In this document: piece by piece, positions 43,901 to 55,798 of the stretch
Layout of the letters: every line of letters starts with the position of its first letter
Position numbering within the stretch: the first letter of the stretch is position 1
Origin: Dipteris shenzhenensis
Lineage: Eukaryota; Polypodiophyta; Polypodiopsida; Gleicheniales
Reading direction: 5' to 3' (one strand)
DNA length: 64,000 bases
NCBI GenBank assembly: GCA_047967505.1
Contig: CM106539.1
The notes under the pieces: model-generated
The model's database searches: none
Told to the model about the DNA's origin: nothing
Seen by the model: only the letters and a program-made list of their open reading frames with translations
Program-made: the position numbers and the translations under genes

Positions 43901-44180
43901 TGACCATAGAAACTAGGTTCTTGGTGATATTCGGGACATGAAATACATCAGACAGGTATTTCTTTTTCCCATCCTGTATAGACAAAGGAATTTTACCAAT
44001 CTGCATAATAGGATGTGTAGTATCATCACCAGTCTCCACAAATCCTGGTCTTTCTATTTTCCTTGCATCCTGCATCCATTCTGCATGACCTGTCATGTGG
44101 TTTGATGCACCTGAGTCAACATACCACACATCATTGCTTTCTTTTGCACTTGTCACAGAATTGGTCATGTGCTGCACCAT
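40929..44180 (-). pseudogene. pol: Element D pol: protease, integrase, RT, RNase H
   Basis: Protease (WYVDSGASNHMTGHAEW at about 44120), GAG-pre-integrase (WHKCIGHVNVQRLKSMQ, CQFGKQEKN), integrase (LIHSDVWTTK, FISDYSRKVW in place of FIDDYSRKVW, so a catalytic-region Asp is changed to Ser), RT ([42 protein letters not shown]) and RNase H ([32 protein letters not shown]). Stops and frame changes fall near 43800, 43200, 42043 and 41380. It is the most complete family-B pol here but inactive. Confidence 0.9.
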
Positions 44181-44239
44181 AAATAAATGCTCATTTTTGT
44201 CGTCACCCTATCTACTAGAAGATGCATAATTCCCTTGCT

Positions 44240-45139
44240 GCAATTTTCCATTCATGATGTGATTCTACTTTTTATAGTAGTCTTTAGCCATATGACCCAT
44301 TTTACCACAACAGTAGCATTCAACATTGCTGTTTGCATTTTGGCCTCTCTACCATCCACCACGACCTCTTTGGCTCCCCTTACCTCTAGAGTTACCATGT
44401 CCTCCTCCATAGGACTGGTTTTCTTGAGTTTGCTGCATATTCTAATTTCTACCATGGCCTCTAGATTAGCCTCCTCTATCTTTGCCTCTACCTCTTGCAG
44501 TATTTGAGTAGAAGACACTTTCTTTTGAAGTTCCTCCTGAAGAAGATGCACCACCATTTCTCTGCTCTTTAGAAATTAGAAGAGCAAACAACTCAAAATC
44601 AGGAAATTTTTCACAGAGGGCAATGGATGTCCAGAACTGTGCATAATCCTTTGCTAGACCATTCAAGGTCACATAAACTAAATCATCATCTTCCACTGGC
44701 AACCCAATGGAAGCAAGTGCATCTGCAATTTTCTTCACCTTCATGTGATAGTCATTGATGCTCATATTTTCTCTCTGCACATTGTGCAACTCCTGCTTGA
44801 GCTGCATTTTCTTGGCTTGCGTATTTGTGCTGTACATTTTTGCCAAAGTATCCCGTGCCTCCTTTGGCATACTTGCATCCTGAATATGCACAATCATAGA
44901 GTCTAAAATACTGATAGATAGCTAGTACATAACTTTTGTGGCTCTCTCATGCCATCCTTTAAATGCCTGCATTTCTTGTTGATTGGGAACATTAGGAAGA
45001 ACTCGTTCTTCTTCATTTCCTATAATGAATCCCAATAGCCTTTTCCCATAAGGAAATTTATCATTCTAAACTTCCATGCTTGGAAGTTGTTCTTGTCAAG
45101 CTTTTGAGTGACAATCTATGAAAGAGAATCAGACGCCAT
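44240..45139 (-). pseudogene. gag: Element D gag
   Basis: The start Met at 45139 corresponds to the B2 start. A one-base loss in the GKGYW motif (near 45035) shifts the frame. Downstream, the domain (MQLKQELHNVQRENMSINDY) keeps the CAG codons lost in B2. A Gly/Arg-rich region follows; the knuckle near 44290-44320 (CYCCGKMGHMAKDY) has lost its last Cys. Confidence 0.85.
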
Positions 45140-45668
45140 TACAGAACACTGCAAAATATTCTGTCATTGCAAAAAACACAGCTTCTGCCTCACAAGGGCA
45201 AATTTGCAAAATTGACGAAAGTGGTATTTAACCACACAGTCACTTCCTAGTGACGATTTTGCATCAACAGGTAGTAAGGATGATTCTGTAACTCCCAATA
45301 TCTCTACACACAGGCATATGATGCAATTTTTGCGGCAACTTTTCACGACTTGCAAAGCAGTGGTCGCACAACAAAAACAGGGCCTTTTTCTCAGTGCTTG
45401 TGGAGAACTTCCGCCTCCAAAACGGGCCCCGAAATGGCCTCGAATCAAAAAGAAAAGTCACCAAGGGCTTTGCCCTAAGCCGCAACATATATTTCCCTCT
45501 TGCCACACTACGAAGGGCATCTCAATCTGAGACAATGCGCTCTTGCACTTTCCGGTTGTGCTACCTACAAAGACTTGCTCCCAAACTCAAAAAAGGAAAG
45601 CAACACTGGTCCTCTTACCAGGACACCACGAACTTGGTTTGCTTTCTTGAGCTCCTTACCACGAACCA
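45140..45668 (-). other. Element D leader
   Basis: About 530 bases corresponding to the B2 leader at 15272-15801; the long ORFs on either strand are not shared intact between copies and look incidental. Confidence 0.6.
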
Positions 45669-45681
45669 GGCTCTGATACCA
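45669..45681 (-). other. Element D primer-binding site
   Basis: Minus strand TGGTATCAGAGCC directly inside the 5' LTR; initiator Met tRNA type. Confidence 0.9.
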
Positions 45682-46034
45682 TATGAAGATAATGGGAGAG
45701 AAGGAAGGAGTCTCACTTGCGGCTTTCTCACATACACAATGAGGGAATACACACAAAGGTGGAAGCTGAAAATAGTTTTTCTCTTCTTAGTTATGTAAAG
45801 CCAAAGGAACTCTTGTACAAAAAAATAGAAGAACCCTATATGTGGGTCTCAAACCAAACTCAGTTAACTAAGGTGGCATACTAACTGAGCCACGAACTAG
45901 AGTACATAAGGATAGCTGTCATCCAGCTATTATTCATGGGCGGTGTACCAACCGCATCTATAGCTAACAAGTCGGTGACATAAATGCACAACAGTCACCT
46001 TGGCATATCATGAGTGGAGCTCGATATCTCAACA
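45682..46034 (-). repeat. Element D 5' LTR (right copy)
   Basis: 353 bp, partner of 40477-40828; outer edge CTCAACA followed by TGGCT (46035-46039). Confidence 0.9.
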
Positions 46035-46039
46035 TGGCT

Positions 46040-46866
46040 TTGTGGCAATATCTTCCTTTAGCTTTTGTGCAACTTGGCATATCCTTCTTGGCATATCCTC
46101 CTTTGGAGTTTCAACTTTGGGAAGCTCGATCGGGCATGCAGATTGTCAAAGAGGCCTTAGCATTGCTATGGGGACACTACCACTTGTGTAGTTCTTGAAG
46201 TACTCTCAGACTTCTCGAAGATTAACCTCTGATGGTGTTGACTTAGCCTGATATGTGCTATGGGTACTAGGTGGCATAGTATCATTAACCAATTTTTTAG
46301 ACTCTTGTAGACTTTCTTTTTCTGAAGTCTCATTATCAAGCTTCATCTGCACATGTGACTTATACTTTCTAAACTTCTTACATTGGTAGCTATGGGGTAA
46401 ATTTTTTATTGGCAAAGTATTCCCAAGTAAGGGTTCATTTGTTGTGCATACTCCTTAAAGTCCTTCAGGGGACCATTCAAGTGGCGGTGGCTCAGATTTT
46501 GGGGGAGTTGGTGTGCTAAAATACAACTCGATGATCCTAGCTTTGACTCATTCAAACTCATTGAAGTGTTTGGCCTTGACTTTGCAACGATATCCTCCTT
46601 CAGCTTTCATGCAAGATCTTTTGCTATTATTCAACTTTGGGAAGCTCAACCACCATTAGGGCGTGTAGAATGGCTAAATCATTGTCAAAGACATGGTCTT
46701 CAAATTGAGCATTTTCAGCCTTTGTTTCAAGGTCCCACGGAAAATTTGAGTCCTTATTGGAATGGATAGCTTCTTCTAGTTCCCTATTCCATTGATAGGA
46801 ATGAATGGCAATTGTCAATGGTCTCCAATGCTTGGATCCAATTATTAACATTGCTTCGTGTATCAC
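46040..46866 (-). pseudogene. G2 linker region, upstream tandem copy and junction
   Basis: 46148-46577 repeats 40045-40476, including MPIKNLPHSYQCKKFRKYK (46415-46206). 46040-46147 and 46578-46690 are matching diverged halves. A further ORF (46866-46627; HSYQWNRELEEAIHSNKDS, then acidic) lies upstream. It is a charged region with no recognised domain, between protease and RT of G2. Confidence 0.55.
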
Positions 46867-47289
46867 TCGCTATGGCATGCTGTTGTAGGGGGGGCTTATT
46901 TGCTTGAGATCGTCATTGAAGAGGTTTCATCCAATGCTCTAGGCACAATTGGTTTTATTGCTCCTATCCACACATTGATTCTTATTGCTATGTTGCGATT
47001 TTGGATTGTTAGTCTATCAGTTCCCCAATCATGGACGACTGATTCTTCACGCAACCAAGGATGTCCAAGCAAGATTTAATAAGATTTCTTGGGGAGATCC
47101 AAGATTGTGAATTGAAGAGAAAAGCGAGCTCTTGCGACTTTTGTTAACACTCCATTCAATATTCACAAGGGCTTTGCATGTGAATAATCTATAGGACGTA
47201 TGTTGAAATTAGCCTTTTGCATTGGTGGGAGACCCGATTCATCATAGAGCTCCTTGGATAAGACATTCACTCCTACTCCACCATCCACT
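46867..47289 (-). pseudogene. pol: G2 pol: aspartic protease (second piece)
   Basis: On the minus strand VDGGVGVNVLSKELYDESGL gives the protease active-site region in the DGG form also seen in G1, followed by FNIRPIDYSHAKPL. About 30 codons on is LAWTSLV, resembling the second protease landmark (LGRPWL). It is cut at its N-terminal side by element E at 47290; the preceding residues lie at 52896-53080. Several stops follow. Confidence 0.75.
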
Positions 47290-47645
47290 TGTGAAAAGCA
47301 TGGAAGAGAAGTAAGGAGTCTCACTTGCAGCTTTCTCACATACACAATGGGAGGATACACACAAAGGTAAAGGTTGAAAACAATTTTCTTCTTCTTAGTT
47401 GTGAAAGCCAAAAGAACTCTCTTAGTACAAAAGGAATAGGTGAACCCTATATGTGGGTCTCAAACCAAACACAGCTAACCTAGGTGGCATACTAACTGAG
47501 CCACTAACTAGAGTACATAAAGATAGTTTTCATCCAGCTATTATTCATGGGTGGTGTACCAACCGCATATGTAACTAACAAGTCGATGAGATAAATGCAC
47601 AATGGTTACCCTGGCATATCACGAGTGGAGCTCGATATCTCAACA
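47290..47645 (-). repeat. Element E 3' LTR (left copy)
   Basis: 356 bp, TGTGAAAAG...CTCAACA on the plus strand. Confidence 0.88.
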
Positions 47646-47660
47646 CTCCCCCTCGAGCTC
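47646..47660 (-). other. Element E polypurine tract
   Basis: Minus strand GAGCTCGAGGGGGAG, identical to B2. Confidence 0.82.
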
Positions 47661-50600
47661 AATCCCAATTCCTACACACCAAGGTCTCTGAACTTGCGCA
47701 GCTTCTCCGCACCCAATGCCTTTGTGAATATGTCAGCTACCCGATCCTTTGTGCTGACATAAACTAGATCAATAAAATCGACTACAACCTTGCCCTATAC
47801 ATAGTGATAATGCACCTCAATGTGCTTTGTTCTAGCATGATAGAATAGGTTATTTGCCAAGTGTATACTACTCATGTTGTCATAATAAATGACAACTGGC
47901 CCATTTGTAGACTGATGCATATCATAAAGGAGCTTACGCAACCAAGCTACCTCACATGCAACCATTGCTGCACCCCTGTACTTAGCCTCTATCCTCGACA
48001 AGGCAACTGTATGCTATTTCTTGCTGCTCCAAGTGACTGTAGCACTCCCAAAAGAGAACACATATCCATTGGTAGATTGTCTATCAGAAATACTACGAGC
48101 CCAATCAGCATCAGTGTATCCATGCAACTGTATCTGAACCCCAGTCTCATAAAATAGTCCATATTGCAAGGTGGACTTCACATACCTCAATATGCATCTA
48201 GCCGCATCCAAATGTGGTTTCCTTGGAGCCTGCATAAACTGACTTACCAACCCAACAACATAGCTCAAATCTGGCCTGGTAATAGTCATATAAATCAAAC
48301 TTCCTACTATGCATCTGTACATAGTAGGGTTTTCTAGAAGTTCACCTACATTTGCGCTCAACTTCACATTCTTCTCCAAAGGAACTGAAATAGGCTTATA
48401 GCTTGTCATCCCATATTTGGATAGCATGTCCAATCCATAGTGCCTCTGCAAGAGCCATATCCCACTTGTGGATCTATGCACCTCAATGCCCAAGAAGTAA
48501 CATAGCTCTCCCAAATCCTTCATCTCAAACTTCTGCTTCAATAGCATTTTCACATGAAGGATATCTTCATCACTATCACCTGAGATAATCAAATCATCAA
48601 CATAAATGACAAGCATCATAATACCTTTCTCTGTTTTTCTCACATAAAGTGAGAAATCTGCCTTGGAAATATGAAAGCCAATAGTGATAAGATACTGTCC
48701 TATCTTGTTAGACCATGCTCTAGGTGCTTGCTTCAGGCCATACAAGGCTTTCTTCAACTTGCAAACAAACTCATGATGAGAACAGCATAAACATAACCTG
48801 GTGGCTACTCCATATAGACCTCTTTTTGCAAATCACCATGCAAGAAAGCATTCTTTACATCCATCTGATGTAAAGACCATCCCTTTGATGCTGCCATAGC
48901 AATGACTGCTCTTACAATTGCCATCCTTGCAACTGGAGTGAATGTTTCTTCATAATCAATGCCATATGTCTGTGCATACCCCTTGACCACTAATCTTTCC
49001 TTGTATTTGTTCACAGAACCATCTGCATTGTGCTTCACCTTATAAACCCACTTGCAGCCAATTGCATTCTTGTCTTTAGGCAAAGGCACCAATTCCCATG
49101 TAGCATTTGCTTCCAAGGCATCCATTTCTTCATCCATGGCTTTCTCCCATTTTTCTTTTCCCATGGCTTGCTCAAAAGAAGTGGGTTCTATTTCTTGTAT
49201 CACTTTGACCATATAGGCATAGTGAATGGCTATAAATCCATCATATTTCAGCCTATCCATAGGATACCTAGCTCTGGTAGACCTGCGCAAAATAGGCTCA
49301 CTACTAGGTCCTCTCAAAACATCCCTTGTCTTCCTTACTCCAGGTGTAACAACAGAAGGAATTCTCAACTCATTATCAAGGCTCTGTTCGGAGCCATTGG
49401 ATTCACCATCCACATAAGAGTGACCTGCATTCACATCAACCATGGGCTGATCTACTTTCTCTTTTCCCTTTTGTAATACTTGCATACCACTATCTGCATT
49501 GCTTTGAGGATATTCTCCTGATCTCAATCTGCTTGTTCATGGTGAAGTATGTGAACCACTGCTAGAGGACACTATAGGTCCACTTATATTTTGTGATTGC
49601 TGGTGTGAATTGTGTGCAGCATTACCATTTTGTGCATCTACATCATCAATCACATTTACTAGTTTATACTAGCTGCTCATCTCATCAAAAACAACATCTC
49701 TGCTCACTGTAAACTTACGAGTAGAATGGTTATATCATTTATACCCTTTCTTCTACAGAGAATAACCAATAAAGATGCACTTCTTAGCTTTTGGATCCAC
49801 TTGGATCTCAGCTCATCTGGCACATGAACATAGGCAATGCAACCAAAAACTTTCAAATGAGAAATATCTGGTTTCCTACCAGTATACCTCTCCTCTAGCA
49901 TCATGCCATGTATTCCTATAGTGGGAGTCCTATTCATTATGTAGACTGCTATAGCAACTGCTTCAGCCCAATAATAATCTGGCAGGTCTTTTTCATTGAG
50001 CATGACATGAGATACCTCTCCAATATGCGTGTTTCTCCTTTTTGCAAGTCCATTTTACTGTGGGGTATGACTGCATGAATATTGTTGCTTTATGACATGC
50101 TCCTATAAGAACCTTGCAAACTCATTTGAGAGGTACTCTCCCCCTCCATCTGACCTTAGGCATTTTATTTGTGGGCCTGTTTCTTTTTCAACCATAGCTT
50201 TAAAAGCTTTGAAATTCCCAAACACTTCACTTTTCTTTTTCATAAAATACACCCAAACTTTTCTGCTGTAATCATCAATAAAAGTGAAAAAATAATGATA
50301 GCTTCCAATAGATGCAGCTTTAGTAGTCCACACATCAGAGTGGATTAATTCCAATGGCCTCTTACTCTCTTAAACATGTCTAGGAAATGGTTTCCTTGCA
50401 TGTTTTCCAAATTGACAGGCTGCACATACCTTATGCATTTCTGCAACCTTGAACTTAAGCAATCCTACAACAATATTTTAGGCCTGCATTAATTTAAGTC
50501 ATTGTACATTAACATGACCAATGTGTTTATGCCAGATATCAATATCTGTAACTACATTGGTCCCATGTGCAAACATTAATGCACTCAATTTAGGCATGTC

Positions 50601-50985
50601 CACATCCAACATAAACATCCTGCCCTTCTTCTTCCCTTTTGCTATCAAGCGACCTTTATTTTTCATATCCTCAACAAAGCATCCATGATGATTAAATTTG
50701 ACCTGCAAGCCCTGCTCAACCATTTGACCAATAGAAACTAGGTTCTTGGTGATATTCGGGACATGAAATACATCAGACACGTATTTCTTTTTCCCATCCT
50801 GCATAGATAAAGGAATTTTACCAATCTGCACAATAGGATGTGTAGTATCATCACCAGTCTCCACAAATCCTAGTCTTTCCATTTTCCTTGCATCCTACAT
50901 GCATGACCTGTCATGTGGTTTGATGCACCTGAGTCAACATACCACACATCATTGCTTTCTTCTGCACTTATCACACAATTGGCCA
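47661..50985 (-). pseudogene. pol: Element E pol: protease, integrase, RT, RNase H
   Basis: Protease (WYVDSGASNHMTGHA at about 50940), integrase (LIHSDVWTTKAASIG, FIDDYSRKVWVYF, CLRSDGGGEYLSNEF), linker, a long RT segment (49527-48805 and 48757-48014 with [55 protein letters not shown]) and RNase H ([16 protein letters not shown], where the usual IYCDN has become IYYDN). A frame break falls at about 48775 between VYME and the YGLKQAP part. Stops near 50480, 50100, 49700 and 48010. Pseudogene. Confidence 0.9.
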
Positions 50986-51009
50986 TGTGTTGCACTATAA
51001 ACAAATGCT

Positions 51010-51985
51010 CATTTCTGTCATCACCCTGTTTACTAGAGGATGCATAGTTGCGTTGTTGCAATTTAGCAGTCATGACATCATTCTGCATTTTATAGCAGTC
51101 TTTAACCATATGATCCATTTTACCACAGTAGTAGCATTCAACATTGCTGTTTGCATTTTGGCCTCTTTGCCATCCACCATGACCTCTTTGGCTCCCCTTG
51201 CCTCTAGGGTTACCATGTCCTCCTCCATAGGATTGGTTTTCTTGAATTTGCTACATATTCTGATTTCTTCCACGACCTCCAGATCGGCCTACTCTACCTT
51301 TGCCTCTACCTCTTTCAGCATTTGAGTAGAAGATAGCTTCTTTTGAAGTTCCTCTTGAAGATGATACACCACCATTTCTCTGCTCTTCAAAAATTAGAAG
51401 AGCAAATTGCAATCAACTCCTCAAAATCAGGAAATTTTTCACGGATGGCAATGGATGTCTGGAATTGCGCATAGTCCTTTCCTAGACCATTCAAGGTCAT
51501 AGAACCATTCAAGGTCATAGAAACTAAATCATCATCTTCCATTGGCAACCCAATGGAAGCAAGTGCATCTGCAATCTTCTTCACCTTCATGTGGGAGTCA
51601 TTGATGCTCATATTTTCTCTCTACACATTATGCAACTCCTGCTTGAGCTACATTTTCTTGGCTTGCATATTTGTGCTATACATTTTTGTCAAAGTATCCC
51701 ATGCCTCCTTCGGTGTGCTTGCATCTTGAATATGCACAATCATAGAATTTGAAATATTGATAGATAGCCAGTACATAAATTTTTTGTATCTCTCATGCAA
51801 TCCTTTAAATGCCTGCAACTCCTGCTGATTGGGAATATTAGGAATAACTGGTTCTTGTTCAGCTCCAGTAATGAACTCCCAATAGCCTTTACCCTTAAGG
51901 AAATTTGTCATTCTAAACTTCCATGCTTGAAAGTTGTTCTTGTCAAGCTTTTCAGTGACTATCTATGAAAGACATTAGACGCCAT
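51010..51985 (-). pseudogene. gag: Element E gag
   Basis: The start Met at 51985 matches the family. The N-terminal domain (MTNFLKGKGYWEFITGAEQE, WLSINISNSMIVHIQDAS) is followed by a helical region in which MTLNGSMTLNGLGKDY shows a 24-base tandem duplication (about 51495-51530). A Gly-rich region and a partly broken knuckle (near 51100-51140) end it. Confidence 0.85.
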
Positions 51986-52519
51986 TACATAACACTGCAA
52001 AAATATTCTGTCACTGCAAAAAACACAACTTCTGGCTCACAAGGGCAAATCTGCAAAACTGACGAAAGTGGTATTTGACCACACAGTCACTTCCTAGTGA
52101 CCATTTTGCATCAACAGGCAATAAGAATGATTTTGTCACTCCCACTATCTCTATGCACAGACATATGATGCAACTTCTACGGCAACTTTTAACCAACCTA
52201 TAGAACAATGATCGCACAGCAAAAACAGGGCACTTTTTTGAGTGCTTGCAGAAAACTTCTGCCACTAAAACGGGCCTTGAAATGGCCTCGAATCAAAAAA
52301 ATAATGTCACCAAGGGCTTTGCCCTTACTCGTAGCATATACTGCCCTCTTGCCGCACTCTGCAAAGGGCATCCCAATCTAAGACACTGCACTCTTGCACT
52401 TTTCAGCTATGCTACTTGTAGAGATTTGCTCCCAACCTCGAAAATTGAAAGCAACACTGATCCTCTTACCAAGACACCACGAAATTGGTTTGCTTTCTTG
52501 AGCTCCTTACCATGAACCG
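51986..52519 (-). other. Element E leader
   Basis: About 530 bases equivalent to the B2 and D leaders. No coding content. Confidence 0.6.
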
Positions 52520-52532
52520 AGCTTTGATACCA
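52520..52532 (-). other. Element E primer-binding site
   Basis: Minus strand TGGTATCAAAGCT: the initiator Met tRNA site with G-to-A and C-to-T changes. Confidence 0.85.
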
Positions 52533-52890
52533 TGTGAAGAGAGTGGGAGAGAAGTAAGGAGTCTCACTTGTAGCTTTCTCACATACACAATGGGGGGATA
52601 CACACAAAGGTGGAGGCTGAAAACAGTTTTCCTCTTCTTAGTTATGAAAGCCAAAAGAACTCTCTTAGTACAAAAGGAATAGGTGAACCCTATGTTATGT
52701 GGGTCTCAAACCAAACTCAGCTAACCTAGGTGGCATACTAATTGAGCCACTAACTAGAGTACATAAAGATAGCTGTCATATAACTATTATTCATGAGTGG
52801 TGTACCAACCATATCTGTAGCTAACAAGTCAATGACATAAATGCACAAGGTCACCTTGGCATATCACGAGTGGAGCTCGATATCTCAACA
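52533..52890 (-). repeat. Element E 5' LTR (right copy)
   Basis: 358 bp, TGTGAAGAG...CTCAACA on the plus strand; partner of 47290-47645. Confidence 0.88.
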
Positions 52891-52895
52891 TCACT

Positions 52896-53080
52896 ATGGC
52901 TTGGACTTTATCATATGCTTTATGGATCAAAGGCACAATGATGTTACATGTGTCATCTCTCTCACCCATCCATACAGGGATATCTTCTATGTCTTCCATA
53001 GGTGGAGGGGGATTTTCTAATTCAATCCATCCTTTGAAACTCTCCTTGAGATTAAGACAATTCCATAAGAGAATTCCCAC
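52896..53080 (-). pseudogene. pol: G2 pol: segment upstream of protease (first piece)
   Basis: A minus-strand frame with MEDIEDIPVWMGERDDTCNI and HKAYDKVQAIVM, ending at the E target site; the protease core resumes at 47289. The piece stops being recognisable near 53100, so G2 gag and its 5' LTR are not seen. Confidence 0.6.
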
Positions 53081-53100
53081 TCACAGGGTAACTTAGAATA

Positions 53101-53993
53101 CTAGAGAGTGTGGCACCTTCAAGCGTTGGAGTCTTGCGTGGAGTGGATTGCTAGATATGTTGGCCTCAGGAGATGCGTTGAGTGTTTGCCTAGGGACACT
53201 CTTCAAACACCTCTACTATTTCTGCCTCAAATGTACAGGAAGATACCTTCAACTTCTCATTTCATCCTTAAGATGTTTGCTATAGGAGTTTATGCTTTTG
53301 TTGATCCTCACGATGTAACGGTTATGTTAGCCACAACATTTAGTTTTGGTTCTACCTTTCTTTGATGTATGACATGATATAAATCAATAAATACACACTA
53401 CTTTTTTCTGCCCAAAAAATATGCATGAATTCATCCACTCCAAAGTAGGCATTGCTTTTAAACTCTTTATCTTCCTCAGTACCAATGAACTCATCCAGTC
53501 CTGATAAGATGTCACTTCTATACTTGAGTCCATTGAAATCATCCACGTATGAAGGGACAAAGCTTGGCTTGTTGGCATATTCTTTAAGTCCTTTGAAATT
53601 GTAGTATATATTATCTTTATGAGCATTGAAAGCCACATCATTTTTTAATCTTCAAAAATTGCATGCTCCATCTGTAAATCTTTTCCTTCCTCATAATAGG
53701 GACCATCCAATGATGTTGCGTTATCATCCATACCATCATTAGTAACTTTCACAATTCTCATCTGTGCAAATGACCACTAATCCATGTGTTCAAACCCCAA
53801 AGCTTGACCTTCCACTATGTTCTTATTTGCAAATGAATATCCATTTGCAAAATATCTCCCACACTGAAATCCCATGTAGAGGGTAAATAGACATGGATGA
53901 CAGCTGGCTAAGATCAGTAGGGATAGGAGTGTTATGTGTAGAAGAGCCAGAGCCATGGATCTGAGTTCTGGCTCTTGGAGAGGCAGCTTGAGG
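53101..53993. other. Unassigned region, including the LINE 3' flank
   Basis: Short ORFs on both strands (for example the minus-strand 94-codon ORF 53636-53352 with KGLKEYANKPSFVPSYVDDF). The minus-strand frame contains repeated Gly-Leu-Asp-Glu-Phe/YVDDF-like phrases but no family I know. No clear poly-A tail of the LINE is visible. Confidence 0.3.
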
Positions 53994-55410
53994 CTATTTA
54001 GATGGGTCAACAGCCACAGAAGGGGAGTTGATGGTGGAGAGGTTCCCAAAGTTAGAAGTAACCTGTATGGAACCAATAGCAGCAAAAGTAGAGGGAACTT
54101 TGCTTGTAGAGGCATGAGGTGTTGAACTTGGGGAAGAGGGAAGGGGTTCACCAATTGTGGCAGATCTTCTTTGAAGAAAAGGAGGAATCTTTGCATGATC
54201 ATTTGAAATAAAACAGAAAAGATTGTGTCTGGCAATATTTGCACTTAATCTTTGATGTTCAAGATTGTATGCACTAATGATGAAGTCAATTCTCCTTTTT
54301 TCCCGATTCCACCATGCAACAAACATAGCATCATTAGAAATATCTTTGTGATTAAATTGGAAGTTATTTCTAGATATCCAAATGAACCAAAGTGCATGGG
54401 CCTTGATGATAAACCAAGGCTCGTGCCTTATCCTACAAGCATCTCCTAATAGAATAGCTTTCCAATTAACAGGTTCACAACATTCCATTTGGACAAATTT
54501 CCATACTTTCCTAGCATGAGGGCAGGCAACAAATAGGTGGAAGACATCTTCAATAGTGTTTATGCATCTCATACACTTGCCATCACCTTTGCCAATGTTG
54601 AGTCCTCTTGAATTAGACCAAACAGATTTATGAAGTATTAGCCATGCAAGACAAGACATTTTCTCAAGTACACTCTTAGTCCAAACTCTATGGAACCTGT
54701 AGTACCATTTGGTTCTATCATCATTCAACTTCCATCTCCTATTAAGGGTTCTGAATAGATCCTCCATGTCAACAGTAGGAGTTGGGATGGGTAATAAGGA
54801 GGAGCCACCCAACCAAACTCCTTGTGTATTCATAGTACTGAAACTCCCTTCCAAGTCACCTCTCCTTGCCAGAGTTCCAATCTTGCCATAATTAGCCCTT
54901 GCTATTGGTTGGATACAGAGAACTCTCTTCTAATTTCAAGCCATGATTTCCATCTGATATGTTCTCTACTCCATAACTGACCCCAAATTTGAAGCCCTTT
55001 TTTAAACAACTTAGCTACAACTGTGAATTGATCATCTGACAAAGTGGCAAATCAAAAAATGGAGGAGACCCAGGTAGAATCAATTAACATGAACTTACCT
55101 TTACCAACGCTCCCCAAATGGACTTCCACAGGGTACTCCCCTTAGATTTACAAGGTTTAGGGTTAAAAAGAGCATAAACAAAGGGATATTTTTTCCAATT
55201 GGGTGCTCTGCAAGGTTTGATGTAGTTCATGTTTCTAAAGAGTAGATGTACCCAATTCTACTCAGGATGAAGAGCAACTTTGATGATCCAAGTGGCAAAT
55301 AGTTTTTTGGCAGCAGAGGAGATGTCAATCACCCCTAACCCCCCCTCCTCTTTGGGTTTGATACAATACTCCCATCTAACCTTAGAGATTTTATTGGACC
55401 CCCCCATAAG
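53994..55410 (-). pseudogene. LINE (non-LTR) reverse transcriptase, C-terminal part
   Basis: On the minus strand a reading frame from about 55400 encodes FLWGGSNKISKVRWEYCIKP and KEEGGLGVIDISSAAKKL, the region downstream of the LINE RT core, with an in-frame stop near 55260. The long frame 54854-53994 follows with the zf-RVT domain: RWKLNDDRTKWYYRFHRVWT, LAWLILHKSVW, CMRCINTIEDVFHLFVACPH and ARKVWKF, in the spacing of the plant LINE zinc-binding domain. The tail after FIWISRNNFQFNHKD is Ser/Pro-rich. The N-terminal endonuclease and the RT catalytic box are absent; the copy is 5'-truncated, as LINE insertions usually are. Confidence 0.85.
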
Positions 55411-55531
55411 AAAGATCTACATAGTCTGATAAATTAGTCCAAGGCAGTCTTGGATGGAGACCAACAAGATAGAGACAACATACATATTGACTCGAATGGT
55501 TTGAAGATTGCTTCAAAGACAAGATTGAAAT
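55411..55531. other. Unassigned spacer
   Basis: Nothing recognised between the LINE fragment and the tandem duplication. Confidence 0.3.
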
Positions 55532-55798
55532 CAACAAAAGACTATTCAGTATTTGACTTTGATTATGAGATCAACGATGCAACATCCCATGAAAACAAAG
55601 TGAAATAAATTTAACGAGGAGAAGTGTACAAACTCAAATAAGGATGTATAGAAGAAACCAACAAAGGACTATTCGGTATTTGAATTTGACTATAATAAGA
55701 TGAAGGATACAATGTCCCATGAAAATAAAGTGACAAATAAATTTGACGGGGAGAAGTGTAAAAAAGCAAATAAGGATGTACAGAAGAAACGGACATAC
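55532..55798. repeat. Two-copy tandem duplication, ~127-139 bp unit
   Basis: CAACAAAAGACTATTCAGTATTTG at about 55532 is repeated as a diverged copy at about 55659; both copies share CATCCCATGAAAAC/CGTCCCATGAAAAT-type, AATAAATTT and AAATAAGGATGTA blocks and end GAAGAAAC. No coding content is recognised. Confidence 0.7.

Larger units (their letters stand above)
40477..46034 (-). mobile_element. Ty1/copia family B, full-length copy D, nested in G2
   Basis: A 5,558-bp minus-strand copy of the family that includes B1-B3 and E, with 352/353-bp LTRs, PBS, gag, pol, polypurine tract and exact TGGCT target duplication. By eye the LTRs differ at about 20 positions (about 6%), mostly transitions. It lies between the two halves of a tandem duplication in G2. 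Confidence 0.93.
47290..52890 (-). mobile_element. Ty1/copia family B, full-length copy E, nested in G2 protease
   Basis: A 5,601-bp minus-strand member of family B with 356- and 358-bp LTRs, PBS, gag, pol and polypurine tract. Flanking 5-mers are CCACT (47285-47289) and TCACT (52891-52895), one mismatch. The LTRs differ by roughly 30 positions (about 8%), the most among the full copies, so E is probably the oldest insertion in G2. Its LTR variant (AACCTAGG, TTAGTACAAAAGGAATAGG) is shared with B1. Confidence 0.92.

Noticed and set aside
53352-53636. Copia RT because of YVDDF
   Set aside because: The surrounding residues do not match an RT palm; chance phrase.
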